Shown piece after piece: positions 33,958 through 42,643 of a stretch of 64,000 nt of DNA. The notes below the pieces were generated by a model that saw nothing but the letters and a program-made list of their open reading frames with translations, did no database searches and had not been told where the DNA came from. Position 1 is the stretch's first letter, and each line of letters opens with the position of its first letter. The stretch spans positions 5,675,001-5,739,000 of the forward strand of contig NZ_CP149798.1 of the NCBI RefSeq assembly GCF_037940415.1, in the 5' to 3' direction. Origin of the DNA: Streptomyces sp. f51. Lineage in GTDB: Bacteria; Actinomycetota; Actinomycetes; Streptomycetales; Streptomycetaceae. A program made the position numbers and the translations under genes.

Positions 33958-34584
33958 ATGCCTCTCCTTCCCGAGGAGCCTCAGATTCACGAGAGTGCCC
34001 AGGGTCCCCGCGTCACTCCGGCCAGTGGCCGCACCGCGCAGACCCCTCGCCCCGTACCCGGTCCCCGTCCCGCGGCCCCGCCGCGTCCCGGCCGTCCGGG
34101 TCCTGTCCGGCCGATGCCGGCCCAACGCACCCCCCGCGAGCCGGCCGTGGCCGCTCCCGGTCCGTCCGCCAAGTCGGCCGCACCCGCGGCCGTCACCCCG
34201 CAGATCCAGCTCGTCCCGGCCTCGGCCGACGGTGCGCTGGACGCCGCGGAAGAAGCCGTCGACCTCCTGCTGGAGTCGGGCCGCGCCCCCGGTGAGGTGC
34301 TGGTGATCACCACCGGCGACCCGCACCCATGGGCCGCGCACGAGCTGTCCTTCGGCGAGGCCGCCTACTGGGCGCAGCACGACGCCGGCGACGACGTCTT
34401 CTACACCGACGCCACCGCCGCGCGCCGGGCCGCTTCCCGTCCCGTGGTCGTGGTCGCGGTCAACGGGGGTTCCGGCGACGCCGCCGCGACCGCCCTGCCG
34501 CTGGCCCTCGGCCGTGCCGGTGCCCTGCTGATCGTCTGCGGCGACCCGCAGCAGATCAACTCGGTCCTGGCCGCAGGCGTCTGA
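33958..34584 (+). CDS. conserved hypothetical protein with Pro-rich N-terminus
   Basis: A 208-aa protein I do not recognise. The first ~80 residues are Pro/Ala/Arg-rich and probably disordered. The rest looks like a small alpha/beta domain: LDAAEEAVDLLLESGRAPGE, VLVITTGDPHPWAAHELSFG, RPVVVVAVNGGSGDAAATAL and GALLIVCGDPQQINSVLAAG. The strand-loop pattern ending in CGDPQQ recalls the C-terminal part of superfamily I helicases (GDxxQ), but there is no Walker motif, so any link is speculative. It lies between rnhB and a hairpin terminator. Confidence 0.6.
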   Translation: MPLLPEEPQIHESAQGPRVTPASGRTAQTPRPVPGPRPAAPPRPGRPGPVRPMPAQRTPREPAVAAPGPSAKSAAPAAVTPQIQLVPASADGALDAAEEAVDLLLESGRAPGEVLVITTGDPHPWAAHELSFGEAAYWAQHDAGDDVFYTDATAARRAASRPVVVVAVNGGSGDAAATALPLALGRAGALLIVCGDPQQINSVLAAGV

Positions 34585-34613
34585 GCGCGTTCCGGACCCG
34601 GTCCGGAACGCGC
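34585..34613 (+). terminator. terminator hairpin
   Basis: GCGCGTTCCGGAC and GTCCGGAACGCGC form a perfect 13-bp stem with loop CCG, directly after the stop codon of the upstream gene. Confidence 0.85.
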
Positions 34614-35046
34614 CCGGCGGGACGCTGAGGGTGCCGCGACGGCGGCACCTGCACAGCGGTCACTTCTGCGTACCCGCACGCGTCCGCGCCCGCAGGCGCT
34701 CGGCCCGCCACTCTTCGTGCGGTACGGGCTGCCTTGGCGCGCCCGCGCTTCACTCGCTGACCCCCTGGCTTTCCCGCGCAGCGGGAACACGCCTCGGATT
34801 CAGGCACGGGGTGCAAGTGGTCCCGGGCTCAAGGTGTGGGCCAGGTCTGCCGAGCGGACCATTGGTCCCGGACTTCGGGGCTTGGGTGCGCCCCGGCCAT
34901 CCGCTCGGATCATGGGCGGCCCCGGACTCGGATGCGAGCCGCGCTTCGTGGACACCAGGTGCGAGCGGTACGGCGCCGGCGCCGCCGTCGGGCGGGTGCG
35001 GCCCGCCTTCCCCCGGGGCGGGCCAACGCTCACGACTCGACGCCTG
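34614..35046. other. 433-bp gap without a supported gene
   Basis: Between a terminator and the end of a minus-strand gene. Several open frames cross it, but none has a convincing start site or protein-like composition. I see no repeat or palindrome of note. Confidence 0.4.
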
Positions 35047-35679
35047 TCAGCGGGCGGCCGCCCGGCGCATCACCTCGGAGGCGACGCCGCCGGTGCGGGG
35101 CAGCGGCGGCAGCACCTCCCCCACGTAGAACTCCGGAGCCGACTCGGAGTTGGGGCGGCGTCCGCCGCGGCCCTCGCCGAGAACCTGCCAGCCGTCACGT
35201 GTCAGTGTGATGTACGCGCCGCACCGCAGCCCGTGGAGCGTGCAGGCGTCCCGCAGCCCCCACATCCAGGCGCCGTCCTCCTCCGTCCAGCGCGCGTCGC
35301 CGTCCCGGCAGTACAGCAGTACGGCCGTGCGTGCGGGAGTGCGGCGCCGCAGGTCGTGCGGGATGACCCGGCGCAGCTGCGCGAGCAGGGCGTTGCGGAA
35401 CATCCAGCCGTCGGCGGGTGCCGAACGCCGGGTGAAGGAGGCGCTCGCCATCAGCCGCTCGTCCTGGTCGAGCACCGCGACGACCGCGGTCGAAGGTCTG
35501 GGCCGGTGCCGGGCGTGAAGGCCGCTCACGACCTCACGGGGATCGCGCAGAAGCGGAATTCCGGCCGAGGCCCATTCGGCGGGTTCCAGCATGCGGGTGA
35601 GTGAGTTGGTGGAAGCGGCGGACAGGTCGGGAGACGTCGACAAGGTTGCCGCCGAGGACGGAGCGAATCCGAAGGTCAC
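35047..35679 (-). CDS. conserved hypothetical protein
   Basis: A 210-aa protein of unknown function. It begins VTFGFAPSSAATLSTSPDLS and contains STAVVAVLDQDERLMASASF, RTAVLLYCRDGDARWTEEDG and LHGLRCGAYITLTRDGWQVL, an alternating strand/helix pattern of a soluble alpha/beta protein. The start GTG at 35679 is chosen for AAGGGAGGACC immediately before it. It lies downstream of the recQ-like gene in the same direction, with a 224-bp A/T-richer gap between them that may carry its own promoter. Confidence 0.7.
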   Translation of the reverse strand: MTFGFAPSSAATLSTSPDLSAASTNSLTRMLEPAEWASAGIPLLRDPREVVSGLHARHRPRPSTAVVAVLDQDERLMASASFTRRSAPADGWMFRNALLAQLRRVIPHDLRRRTPARTAVLLYCRDGDARWTEEDGAWMWGLRDACTLHGLRCGAYITLTRDGWQVLGEGRGGRRPNSESAPEFYVGEVLPPLPRTGGVASEVMRRAAAR

Positions 35680-35903
35680 GGTCCTCCCTTCGGCTACGTG
35701 CCCAGACAGCGGGCGGGGTCGGACTTGGGGGAATGGCACGCCGCAGCAGAGCCCTACCGGACCACGGGCAAACCGTGCGGGGAGCGGACCTCAATTCTTC
35801 CTGTCGAACTGGGTTGCGGCAACGAGCAATTGGGGCCACAGACCGTTTTCGGGCGATTAGAGTCCTATATACCTGCCCGGTGTTTCGAATCGCGACACAC
35901 GAG

Positions 35904-38108
35904 TCACGCTTGTACGGCGAGGACCAGCGGCAACACTGTCTGAGCACCCGCTCTGCGCAGCATCCGTGATGCCACCGCAAGCGTCCACCCAGTGTCCGTG
36001 GCATCGTCCACCAGCAAGACCGGACCTTCCGCTTCTCTCAGGACGGCGGCCAGCTGAGGGGGCACGGTCAGCGCTCCGTCCAGCGCCTTCAGCCGTTGCG
36101 CGCTGTTGCTCCGGGAGACGTGGGCCTCCTCGCCGACGTACTCCACGGAACCCAGCAGCGGCAGCCGCCCGATCTCGGCGATCCTCGCACCCAGCGAGCC
36201 GATCAGCCGCGGCCGCGAACGCGAGGCGATGGTCACCACCCCTACCGGGCGCGGCGGTGCGTCGGGCTGCCCCGAGGCCCAGCCCCCGGGTCCCTTCGCC
36301 CAGTCGGCCAGGACACCGACCACGGCCTTGGCGACATCGTCCGGAACCGGCCCGTCCGGGGCGTGCGGGGCGAGTATCGGCCGCAGCCGGTTGCCCCAGC
36401 CGATGTCCGAGAGCCGTCCCAGGGCGCGCCCCGGAGCCGCTTGCTCGCCGGCCGGGATGCGGCCCTTCAGCTCGACGCCGATCGCGGCCAGGCCGGTCGG
36501 CCACATCTTGCGGGGCTCGACCTCGACGCCCGCGCGGTCCAGCTCACCGTTCGCGGCGTCCAGGGCCGTGGCCGAGACGGATGTCTGGAATCGTCCGCCG
36601 GCGCAGTTGTCGCAGCGTCCGCACGGCGCGGCACCCTCGTCGTCCAGCTGCCGCCGCAGGAACTCCATGCGGCAGCCGGTCGTCGACACGTAGTCCCGCA
36701 TAGCCTGCTGTTCCGCCGCCCGCTGCTTGGCGACCCAGGCATAGCGCTCGGTGTCGTACGTCCAGGGCAGGCCCGTGGAGATCCAGCCGCCCTTGACCCG
36801 GTGCACCGCTCCGTCGACGTCGAGCACCTTGAGCATGGTCTCCAGGCGGGATCTGCGCAGTTCCACAAGCGGTTCCAGCGCGGGCAGGGAGAGCGGGCGC
36901 TCGGCCCGCGCCAGCACGTCCAGAGTGCGCCGCACCTGCTCCTCAGGGGGGAAGGCGATCGAGGCGAAGTATTCCCAGATCGCCTGGTCCTCCTTGCCCG
37001 GCAGGAGCAGCACCTCCGCGTGCTCCACCCCGCGCCCCGCGCGCCCCACCTGCTGGTAGTAGCCGATCGGGGAGGAGGGGGAACCGAGGTGCACGACGAA
37101 GCCCAGGTCGGGTTTGTCGAAGCCCATGCCCAGGGCCGACGTGGCGACCAGGGCCTTGACGCGGTTGGCGAGCAGGTCCTCCTCGGCCTGCTGGCGGTCC
37201 GCGTTCTCGGTCTTCCCGGTGTACGAGGCCACGGTGTACCCGCTCTGGCGAAGGAACGCGGCGACCTCCTCGGCCGCGGCCACCGTCAGCGTGTAGATGA
37301 TCCCGGAGCCCGGCAGTTCGTTCAGGTGCTCGGCGAGCCAGGCCATCCGGTGCGCGGCGTCCGGCAGCCGCAGCACGCCGAGGCTCAGACTCTCCCGGTC
37401 CAGGGGGCCGCGCAGAACCAGCGCGTCGGTGCTCACGCCCGTGCCCAGTTGCTCGGCGACGTCGGCCGTCACGCGCGCGTTGGCTGTCGCGGTGGTGGCC
37501 AGCACCGGGGTGTCGGGCGGCAGGTCGGCCAGCATGGTCCGCAGGCGGCGGTAGTCCGGCCGGAAGTCGTGGCCCCAGTCGGAGATGCAGTGCGCCTCGT
37601 CGACCACCAGCAGACCGGTGGCCGCGGCGAGCTTGGGCAGCACCTGGTCGCGGAAGTCGGGATTGTTCAGCCGCTCCGGACTCACCAGGAGGACGTCGAC
37701 CTCGCTCGCCGCCACCTCGGCCTGGATGGTCTCCCACTCCTCCGTGTTGGACGAGTTGATCGTCCGTGCGCGGATTCCGGCGCGGGCCGCGGCCTCCACC
37801 TGGTTGCGCATCAGCGCGAGGAGCGGGGAGACGATCACGGTGGGCCCGGCACCCAGTTCGCGCAGCAGTGCCGTCGCCACGAAGTACACCGCGGACTTGC
37901 CCCAGCCGGTGCGCTGCACGACGAGCGCTCTGCGCTTGTCGGCCACCAGCGCCTCGATGGCGCGCCACTGGTCCTCGCGCAGCCGTGCCTCGCCCGCCGG
38001 AGCGCCGACCAGGCGGGCCAGGACGGCATCGGCCGTGGCCCTGAGTTCTTCGCGGGAGGCGTCGGGTGCGTTGTCGGGGACTGTGGGTCGCGGGTCTTCG
38101 GTCGTCAT
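35904..38108 (-). CDS. RecQ-family DNA helicase with C-terminal phosphoribosyltransferase domain
   Basis: A 734-aa protein. RecQ motifs: LREDQWRAIEALVADKR, RTGWGKSAVYFVA (motif I), LVVDEAHCISDWGHDFRPDY (motif II), LATTATANARVTADVAEQLG (motif III), and GYYQQVGRAGRG (motif VI). A RecQ zinc-binding region follows: STTGCRMEFLRRQLDDEGAA then PCGRCDNC. The last ~180 residues are not HRDC; they end in EGPVLLVDDATDTGWTLAVA, the 13-residue PRPP-binding loop of type I phosphoribosyltransferases (ComF-like). The ATG at 38108 gives the normal RecQ N-terminus. The role of the PRTase part is unknown. Confidence 0.88.
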   Translation of the reverse strand: MTTEDPRPTVPDNAPDASREELRATADAVLARLVGAPAGEARLREDQWRAIEALVADKRRALVVQRTGWGKSAVYFVATALLRELGAGPTVIVSPLLALMRNQVEAAARAGIRARTINSSNTEEWETIQAEVAASEVDVLLVSPERLNNPDFRDQVLPKLAAATGLLVVDEAHCISDWGHDFRPDYRRLRTMLADLPPDTPVLATTATANARVTADVAEQLGTGVSTDALVLRGPLDRESLSLGVLRLPDAAHRMAWLAEHLNELPGSGIIYTLTVAAAEEVAAFLRQSGYTVASYTGKTENADRQQAEEDLLANRVKALVATSALGMGFDKPDLGFVVHLGSPSSPIGYYQQVGRAGRGVEHAEVLLLPGKEDQAIWEYFASIAFPPEEQVRRTLDVLARAERPLSLPALEPLVELRRSRLETMLKVLDVDGAVHRVKGGWISTGLPWTYDTERYAWVAKQRAAEQQAMRDYVSTTGCRMEFLRRQLDDEGAAPCGRCDNCAGGRFQTSVSATALDAANGELDRAGVEVEPRKMWPTGLAAIGVELKGRIPAGEQAAPGRALGRLSDIGWGNRLRPILAPHAPDGPVPDDVAKAVVGVLADWAKGPGGWASGQPDAPPRPVGVVTIASRSRPRLIGSLGARIAEIGRLPLLGSVEYVGEEAHVSRSNSAQRLKALDGALTVPPQLAAVLREAEGPVLLVDDATDTGWTLAVASRMLRRAGAQTVLPLVLAVQA

Positions 38109-38240
38109 GGCTCCATGCAACCGGATGGGTCCGACATTGCGCGAACGAGACGTCGAGCTGTGGACAAGTTCTGTCGTGGCCATGGCGGCGGTTATCCACA
38201 GACCCAACCGGAATTCTGCATTCCGAGAGATGGTCACCGC

Positions 38241-40007
38241 ATGACGAATCACGACGAAGCGACCGGCACGTCCGGCGACCAGAACATCAGCGCCGTCGGT
38301 GGATGCCGCCAGAACCCCGGGCCCGACCGCTCCGGCGGCGATGGCGGAAATGGCGGAGAAGGCGGCGAACGTGGGCACGGCGGTCGAGGCGGGCGGGGCG
38401 GGCCTCGCGACCACGCAGGCGAAGGGTGGGACGGCCCGGACGGACGGTCCGGACGCGAGGTCCGGGACCGGATCGTCCGACAGGCCGGCCCCAGGATTCC
38501 CGGCGATACGGCGATTCTCGGCGGGCTGCGCCACGGGGGCGGCGCGGACCGAGCCGGCGACGACCGCGACCCGGGCAGCCTGGGCCTCCCGGGCGGAGAG
38601 CATCAGGTGACTCTCCGCACCCCGGCCGAGCTGGCCGACGCGCTGCCCTACCTCCTTGGCTACCGCCCCGACGACAGCATCGTGCTGGTCGCCCTGCACG
38701 ACAGGGAAAAGCGCGGCCGGTTCGGTGGCCGGGCCCGTCTCGGCATCCCTGCACACGCGGAGGACTGGCCGTCCGCCTCCGACGAGCTCGCCCGGGGCCT
38801 GGTGAAGGGCAGCGAACGCCGGGGAGCCCGCCCCGGCAGCATGGTGGCGTACCTGTGCCAGGAACCCCGGAGCGGTGAATCGGGGCGAGACGTGATGGAA
38901 CGCCTGAGGCCGCTCGCTCAGCTGCTGCGGACGGCCTGCGGACGCCTCGACGTTCCGGTGATCGAGGCCCTCTGCATCTCCGACGGCCGTTTCTGGACCT
39001 ACACCTGCCCGGGGCAGGGCTGCTGTCCGGCGGAAGGCACGCCGATGGGACTGCCGGGCACGTCGGTCCTCGCCGCCGCCGCGACCTACGCGGGCCTCCA
39101 GGTGCGCGGATCCCTGAAGGACCTGACAGCCAGGTTCCTTCCCTGGGAATCCACCGCGGCGCTGGGACAGGAGGTGGCACTCGACACGGCCAGCATGGCC
39201 CTGGTTCCGCGCATCCTCGGGGACGACAGCCGAGGCGCGGTGGCGGAGGAGACCCTCGCGCTGGCCCGTCGGATCAGGGACCGGTTCGCCGCGGCCTTTG
39301 CCGTGTCGGGCACACGCCCGTCGGACCTGCGAGACGACGGACTCCTGGACAACGACGAGGCCGCCACGTTGATCCTCGGCTTGCAGGACCGCACGACCCG
39401 TGACCGTGCCGCCCAGTGGATGGAGGGCGACGAGGCCGCCCCCGCGCTGCGCCTGTGGCGGGCCCTGTCCCGACGCTGCGTCGGCCCCTACCGCGAGCAC
39501 GCCGCGGCACCCCTCACCCTCGCGGGCTGGGTCGCCTGGTCCATGGGCGACGAACTGGAGGCACGGGAAGCGCTCGCCATGGCACTCGGCGCCGATCCCG
39601 ACTATCTGTTCGCCCGCCTGCTCCACCAGGCGTGCAATGAGGGGCTCGACCCGGAATCGGTCCGGCGCTGCCTGCGCGCGCAGCGCACGGACCGGGCCAC
39701 GACAGACGCGGGCCGGCCGACCGGATCCGGCACGCCCCTCCCGGCGGACGGGGTGACACCGTCCGGATCCCTCGCGCCCGGCGCCCCGCCGTCGACATCC
39801 ACTCCCCGCCGCCGCAAGCCCCGGTCCACCGCACATGGCGGGAGCCGAACAGGCCGCCGCGGCCCCGGGACCCGTACCGCCCGTGGGTCCCGTCCGGGCG
39901 ATACCTCACCGGCCGGGGACCGGTCGCGCCGCTCGGCGGACCGCGCGGACGGTCAGACGCGCGGGTGCGGCGACAACGAGCGGCACGGTTCAGGGGAGGA
40001 CGGGTGA
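38241..40007 (+). CDS. DUF4192 protein
   Basis: A 588-aa protein. The DUF4192 domain spans about residues 120-470, opening with VTLRTPAELADALPYLLGYR and PDDSIVLVALHD, with CISDGRFWTYTCPGQGCCP in the middle and AGWVAWSMGDELEAREALAM near its end. The first ~115 residues are Gly/Asp-rich and the last ~110 are Arg/Pro/Ser-rich; both are probably disordered. Function unknown although the family is common in actinobacteria. It is divergent from the RecQ-like gene (132-bp gap). Confidence 0.8.
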   Translation: MTNHDEATGTSGDQNISAVGGCRQNPGPDRSGGDGGNGGEGGERGHGGRGGRGGPRDHAGEGWDGPDGRSGREVRDRIVRQAGPRIPGDTAILGGLRHGGGADRAGDDRDPGSLGLPGGEHQVTLRTPAELADALPYLLGYRPDDSIVLVALHDREKRGRFGGRARLGIPAHAEDWPSASDELARGLVKGSERRGARPGSMVAYLCQEPRSGESGRDVMERLRPLAQLLRTACGRLDVPVIEALCISDGRFWTYTCPGQGCCPAEGTPMGLPGTSVLAAAATYAGLQVRGSLKDLTARFLPWESTAALGQEVALDTASMALVPRILGDDSRGAVAEETLALARRIRDRFAAAFAVSGTRPSDLRDDGLLDNDEAATLILGLQDRTTRDRAAQWMEGDEAAPALRLWRALSRRCVGPYREHAAAPLTLAGWVAWSMGDELEAREALAMALGADPDYLFARLLHQACNEGLDPESVRRCLRAQRTDRATTDAGRPTGSGTPLPADGVTPSGSLAPGAPPSTSTPRRRKPRSTAHGGSRTGRRGPGTRTARGSRPGDTSPAGDRSRRSADRADGQTRGCGDNERHGSGEDG

Positions 40008-40381
40008 GTGTCCGGGCCACACCCAGCCGAGAAAGGCTCAAGGCGAAGACCGGCAGCGCTTTTCGGCCTGGGCGGGGCCGGTCGAAGGCAGGGGCCGGTC
40101 GGGCTGTTCGGCCGGAATGGGTCAGGAGCCCGGACGGCCCGGGCGTGGGCCGCGTCCCAGGTTGTCCCCCGTCGACCGGCGCTCATGAGACGTATGGGCC
40201 GTCTCACCCCCATTCGGTCGGCTTTCCACCACAAACGCGTGACCCGGGACCGGGGTGCCCCGTTCACCTGAGTGGCGGAATCCGTGGCCGGATTGCGCCG
40301 CCGCAACGCCCGCGACCCCGCGGAGCCCCCACCCGGTGCTCCGCGTGCTCCCGGCGCACCGAGCGCGGAGGAAGCCCCCTC
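40008..40381. other. 374-bp gap before the debranching-like gene
   Basis: No supported gene. It is rich in G/C with short inverted repeats around 40243-40262 (CCCGGGACCGGGG). GCGGAGGAAG at 40364-40373 is the ribosome site for the next gene. Confidence 0.4.
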
Positions 40382-42517
40382 ATGTCCATGCCCCATCCGT
40401 CCTCGGCACCCGACGGCACGCGTCCGTCAGAGCACGAGTCCGCACAGTCCGCCGGACGCGGGGGCGCTCCGGCGGCCCCGCGACCGGGCGGTGACGCCGG
40501 TGCGCCCTACGTGCCGGCAGGCCGCGTTCCCGGAGTTCCCCGGACGTCCTTTCCCGCGCCGGGTCGGCCTTCGGACCTGCCGCCGGCCCACACCACCCTC
40601 ATCTGCGCCGCTCTTCCCGGACTGGTGATCTCGACGGAGGAAGGACAGCTGACGGGCCGCGGCCTCGAGGGCTTCTACAGGGCGGGCCGCCGGATGCTGT
40701 CCCGCTGCCTGGTCCGGGTCGCGGGCCGGGAACCGCTCGCGATGCAGGCCCGCATGCTCGCGGCCGACCGGGCCCGCTTCGTCGGCACGCTGCGCGCGTC
40801 TCCGGAAACAGGCCCGGACCCGGACGTCGTCGTCGAAAGAACCCGTCACGCGGAGGGCGTCGAACGGATCACCCTGCGCAGTTCGGCTCTCCGGGCCCTG
40901 CGCCTGCCTGTCGAGGTCGCCCTCGGGACGGACCTCGCGGAACTGGGCGACGTGGCCTCGGGCAGAGCCGGGCCCGAGCTGCCCGCCACGGTCCACTCCG
41001 CAGGACTGCGCTGGTCCTGCCCCACGGGCTATGTGATCGTCGCCGCGGACCCGCCGCCGACCGATGCCCTGGCCTCGGCAGGGCTGCTGCGCTGGGAGCT
41101 CGAACTGCCGCCCGGCGGGGCGCTCACCTTGGAACTGCGCATCAGACCGGACGGCCAAGGGCCGGTCACGCCGGTGGGTCGCGGGGCGGCGAGCCCGTTC
41201 GCCGAGGCCGGGGCGCTCAGCGACGAACCAGGGGCCGAACGGCTTCTGAGAACCTGCGTCGACGACCTTCGGGCCCTGTTGCTGCGCGACCCCCGGCATC
41301 CGGCCGACAAACACCTCGCGGCGGGTGCCCCCTGGCGCTGCGGGCTGGCGCCGGCCGAGGCGCTGGCCGCGGCCCGGATGACCCTGCCGCTCGGCACGCG
41401 CCTTGCCGCAGGCACGCTGCGGACACTCGCCCGCACACAACTCGTCGGTCCGGGACCGCGCTCCGGGCTGATCCCGGGACCGCTCCGGGACAGCGGGCCG
41501 CATCTGCCGCCGGGCTGCACGGGGACCGAGGCCACCCTGCTCTTCCCCGTGCTTCTCGCCGAGGCCTGGCGCTGGGGGCTGGCCGAGCGGGAGGTGGAGG
41601 ATCTGCTGCCCGCGGCCGAGCGGTGTCTGGAGTGGCTGCGGACCACGGTCGGTGACGGCTCGTATCTGTCCGACGTGCAGCCGGGCGGACCGTTCCGCTG
41701 CGAGACACAGGCGCACGCCCATCGGGCGGCACTGCTCGGCGCCGGTCTGCTCGACGCACACGGTCGGACCGGCGGCACGGGGCTGCGGCAGTGGGCCCAG
41801 GCGATGCGGACGACGTTCCGTGACGACTTCTGGGCCGAGGACGGCGCCGGTGGCCGACCGGCCGCCGCCCGCACCCAGGACGGCCGAACCGTGTCCCAGC
41901 TCGGTTCGGGCGCCGCCCATCTCCTCGACACCGGTCTGTCGGGCGCCGGAGAGATGGCACCGGGTCTGCTCGACAAGGCCCGGACCGAACAGCTCGCGAG
42001 GCTGCTCGGCGGCCCGGCCATGGACTCTGGCTGGGGCCTGCGGAGCCTCGGGGCCAAGGAGACGGCGTACAACCCGTTCGGTCATCGCAGCGGGGCCGTG
42101 CGCGTCCATGAGACGGCCGTCGCCGTGGCGGGGCTCGCCGCCGCCGGCCACGAGGAGGAAGCGGGCTCCCTGCTGCGCGGCGTACTGGCGGCGGCCGAGT
42201 CCTTCGGCGGCAGACTGCCCGAGATGTACGCGGGGGAACAGCGCACACCGGGGAGCGCTCCGCTTCCCCATCCGGCCGCCTCCCGCCCCGCGGCCACGTC
42301 CGCCGCGGCGGGGGTGTTGCTGCTCTGCTCCCTCGCCGGGATCCGTCCCGACGCCCCCGCGGGGACCGTGGCTCTGCGCCCGTTCCGGGCCGCGCCCCTC
42401 GGCGAGATCGTGCTGACGGGCCTGCGGATCTCGGGCGCCCCCTTCTCCGTGCGCGTCAGCAGACTCGGGCTCGCCATGGTCGAGGAGGCGGGTGACGGAT
42501 TGCAGCTGGGCGTGTGA
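40382..42517 (+). CDS. glycogen-debranching-like protein (GDE N-terminal and alpha/alpha-toroid domains)
   Basis: A 711-aa protein. After a disordered ~65 residues comes a beta-rich glycogen-debranching N-terminal-type domain (LVISTEEGQLTGRGLEGFYR, RMLSRCLVRVAGREPLAMQA). A helical toroid follows with TGTEATLLFPVLLAEAWRWG, DSGWGLRSLGAKETAYNPFG and GGRLPEMYAGEQR, which align with SGWGIRTLS...YNP and RLPELYCG of amylo-alpha-1,6-glucosidase relatives. The segment that normally reads GSVWPHD is here GAVRVHE, so catalysis may be altered or lost. The ATG at 40382 follows GGAGG. Substrate unknown. Confidence 0.75.
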   Translation: MSMPHPSSAPDGTRPSEHESAQSAGRGGAPAAPRPGGDAGAPYVPAGRVPGVPRTSFPAPGRPSDLPPAHTTLICAALPGLVISTEEGQLTGRGLEGFYRAGRRMLSRCLVRVAGREPLAMQARMLAADRARFVGTLRASPETGPDPDVVVERTRHAEGVERITLRSSALRALRLPVEVALGTDLAELGDVASGRAGPELPATVHSAGLRWSCPTGYVIVAADPPPTDALASAGLLRWELELPPGGALTLELRIRPDGQGPVTPVGRGAASPFAEAGALSDEPGAERLLRTCVDDLRALLLRDPRHPADKHLAAGAPWRCGLAPAEALAAARMTLPLGTRLAAGTLRTLARTQLVGPGPRSGLIPGPLRDSGPHLPPGCTGTEATLLFPVLLAEAWRWGLAEREVEDLLPAAERCLEWLRTTVGDGSYLSDVQPGGPFRCETQAHAHRAALLGAGLLDAHGRTGGTGLRQWAQAMRTTFRDDFWAEDGAGGRPAAARTQDGRTVSQLGSGAAHLLDTGLSGAGEMAPGLLDKARTEQLARLLGGPAMDSGWGLRSLGAKETAYNPFGHRSGAVRVHETAVAVAGLAAAGHEEEAGSLLRGVLAAAESFGGRLPEMYAGEQRTPGSAPLPHPAASRPAATSAAAGVLLLCSLAGIRPDAPAGTVALRPFRAAPLGEIVLTGLRISGAPFSVRVSRLGLAMVEEAGDGLQLGV

Positions 42518-42615
42518 CCTCCGGGAGGCGCTTCTGGCCGAGCGGCCCCGGCGGCGAGCCGCCGTACGGACGGAAGTCGATCAACCATGGACCGTGCTCA
42601 CGAAGGAGGTGTTTA

Positions 42616-42637
42616 TCGTCAGGCAGACGACTATGAT
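42616..42637 (+). promoter_or_regulatory. leaderless promoter with 15-bp palindrome
   Basis: TATGAT (42632-42637) ends six bases before the ATG at 42644. Directly upstream lies TCGTC-AGGCA-GACGA (42616-42630), a perfect 5-bp-arm palindrome placed in the -35/-10 spacer. It may be an operator for the NUDIX/winged-helix protein encoded here. Confidence 0.45.
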
Positions 42638-42643
42638 CGCGGC

